This document shows, piece by piece, positions 61,916 to 64,000 of a DNA stretch of 64,000 nucleotides. A program made the position numbers and the translations under genes. Position 1 is the stretch's first letter; each line of letters opens with the position of its first letter. This DNA is from Pyrocephalus nanus. Lineage: Eukaryota; Chordata; Aves; Passeriformes; Tyrannidae. The notes below the pieces were generated by a model. That model had not been told where the DNA came from and searched no databases. It saw nothing but the letters and a program-made list of their open reading frames with translations. The stretch covers positions 83,055,843 to 83,119,842 of the forward strand of contig CM076260.1 of NCBI GenBank assembly GCA_038380795.1, written 5' to 3'.

Positions 61916-64000
61916 ATAAAAAGTAAATGCCTTTGTATGATAAACAAGTTTCCAAAATATTTTATAACGATGTTATAAATATTATGTTCTCAAGAATTAG
62001 TCTAAAGGTGTGGTACAAGAAACAGTAAACCAAGATCTAAATTAATAGACTGTAGGTAGTACTTCGGTCTTTACATCAGCCTTCTAGTTACAGAGTTTAC
62101 AGTCTTAATACATTTACAATTTTTTTTTCTTTTTTAAATCTCACTGTGATTCCATGCACACATTCCCACCAGGATGCTACTCGACTTCTTTCTGAACTAC
62201 ACTCCCAGCTCACCTTGGATCAAAGTTAATACTTTGGTAATCTTCAGTGATCGCCTCTGGAGTCTGGAGTCCCTTTAGCTTTAAGCTTTAAGTATTTTTT
62301 AAAGTACTTTTAGAATGTGACAGTTTTGGGGAGCATGAAGTTAGTCTTTCCTTTGTAAGGGTTTTACACTGAGAGAGCTCTTTCCTTTGCCATTTTGTGT
62401 TTTATAACCTGTACGTGCTTTTGGGAAAGGTTGCAAACATATAAACCCTGTTCAGCTGATGAATACTCTGATCTTAAATACTACCATGATATGGATTCTG
62501 TGCTGGTTTCTGCAGGGTGGACAAGGATGGCTGTAGAATTGATGCCACTGTGGTATTAATAATGACATAGAAGCATGTATACATTTCTATACTAGAGCAA
62601 AAACTCTGGTGTCTGTCTTGCTTCCTGCACTGGAACCCTGAAGCTCTGAAGTAGAGGACAATTGCTGGTCACCACAGCCCCAGCTGTGCCCCCTTACTGC
62701 TTTGAGCAGGTTTTGTTGTCATTTATGTAATGCCTGTTTGGGTATTCCAGCTGTTGCACAAATGCAGATCCTTAACAAGAAGCCAACTCCTCTGCATTAC
62801 CCCTTTTGCAATTCCAGTGGTTTTTAGCAGCTTTTCACTTCAGAGTACACTTTGCATCCTGAAGTATTTTCCTTCTGTTGCACCCTGGAGGGTTGTATCT
62901 ATAAATTTGGGGTTTTTTTGACAGTCTACTGAAAAATCCAGTGAATTCCTAAATTGGATTGTCTGTTGATGTGCTTCTGGAAGTGATATTAAAAATAAAT
63001 GTAACCCTCAGCCATACATTTGGAACATTTTTAATGGGAATTCAGGGGATGTAGACTGAAAAGCATGAGATTGTAGAAGGAAAAAGAGGTATATAAATTC
63101 AGTTATTTATTTATTTTCCTTTACTCCCCTTCTTTCCTCCCATTCATTGCCAATTTCTACTATTATTTAAAGAGTAGAGGAGAACTGGCAATTCTACATG
63201 CAGTGCTCCTCGTAAAGGAGACGATTTTGGGGTGCTTCCAGAGTAGACAGCCTGTCAGTCCTTTCTGTAACAGCTAGTCTGCTTGAAGGGATGGCATTTC
63301 ACACCTTTTTCATATTCCCACTGGAGAAGGGAGACACACACTGTTCATAGCTTTCTTGTTCTGTAGCTGGGATGTAATTTTTTTTTGGCTGATGCAGGTT
63401 TTGCTTCTGGCTACTTCAGCTGGTCAGAGTCTTAGAGGAAGAGGACACAGGCAGATTTTTCTGTAGTCTTTCTGCCATTTTGCTTTCAGGCACTTAACAG
63501 ATCTTTGTAGAGCTGCTTTGTGTGGATGTTGCCATTTGGTCTTGAGTGCTGTGCTGTTAGTGCTCTTAACTCCACCTGCCTGTGGAGTCCTTTAACCAAG
63601 TGAGAGGAAAGTACCGGGTTTACTGTTATGAATACTGTTTTCCTTGAAATGTTTCCATGCTTTATTGCAAAGCTCCTTTTGGAGATGTCATGGGTATTAG
63701 TCTTCAGCTTACCTGATTCCCTGGTGTGATATGAAGTGAAACAGTGTGACTGTGTAAAGTCTGTAGCTTCCCTAGTGACTGCATTAACTTTATCCAAGGG
63801 CAAGATCTAGGGAGGCCTGGTAAGTACCCATGGAGACCCCGAGTTCCTTTAAGTTACAAACCATCAGGGTTGCTCTGTAAAGGGTAGCAGCACGTTGTCA
63901 TGTTGTCCTGTATTGTCATGTAACATGAACTGCAGCTGCTTTTTCTACATGATGCATAGTTTATTCACACCAGGATAAGATGGTATAGTGGTATCTGCTT

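Larger units (their letters stand above)
49515..64000 (+). other. LTBP1: LTBP1 intron 3 (at least 14.5 kb, continues past the window)
   Basis: The donor is GTAAGT at 49515. I could not find a segment matching the known continuation of LTBP1L (exon 4, leading to the second EGF and the hybrid/TB domains), nor the short-isoform start exon. The rest of the window is therefore treated as intron. It contains T tracts (49626-49648, 57051-57065), hairpins, A-rich and AT-rich low-complexity stretches and one antisense CR1. Open frames are under about 110 codons and unrecognised. A small or diverged exon could have been missed. Confidence 0.75.

Overview
The window looks like a stretch of bird nuclear genome. 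It carries several recognisable CR1 LINE fragments with the avian-type 3' tail (for example ATTCTATGATTCTATGATG near 30.8 kb), CpG-depleted AT-rich non-coding DNA, and one vertebrate gene with a CpG-island promoter and GT-AG introns. The species cannot be named from the sequence. I found no bacterial, plasmid, phage or CRISPR content.

The only protein-coding gene I can support is the 5' part of LTBP1 on the + strand. It encodes latent TGF-beta binding protein 1, long form. Three coding exons are present: 34104-34561, 35016-35086 and 49226-49514. Their phases agree exactly (split Gly codon, split Pro codon, open at phase 2), and all three introns begin with GT and follow an AG where the acceptor is visible. 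Together they encode about 272 residues: a signal peptide, a basic motif, a Pro/Gly/Ala-rich linker, a Cys-cluster (CGGQCCHGW), a first EGF-like domain and the start of the following Pro/Gln-rich linker. The rest of LTBP1 (exon 4 onward) lies beyond the right edge, and the start exon of the short isoform was not seen.

Layout: 1-33.4 kb is upstream intergenic DNA. It holds CR1 fragments, an older LINE-like tail (11.6-11.8 kb), a poly(A) tract with an AATAAA signal (10.7 kb), a small CpG-rich patch (27.0-27.2 kb), short tandem duplications and hairpins, with no recognisable gene. From 33.46 to about 35.18 kb is the LTBP1 CpG island, with a perfect CRE palindrome, an inverted CCAAT box, an 11-codon upstream ORF, exon 1, a 454-base intron 1 and exon 2. 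From 35.1 to 49.2 kb is the 14.1-kb intron 2, with a G-run cluster, a 15-base motif present three times in alternating orientation, and a 61-base T homopolymer. From 49.5 kb to the end is intron 3 (at least 14.5 kb), with two perfect hairpins and an antisense CR1 fragment.

Most open reading frames here are chance frames. The long ones around 33.5-35 kb on both strands are shadows of the GC-rich first exon. I did not find evidence of a previously undescribed multi-gene system; the items worth a second look are regulatory, structural or repeat-derived.
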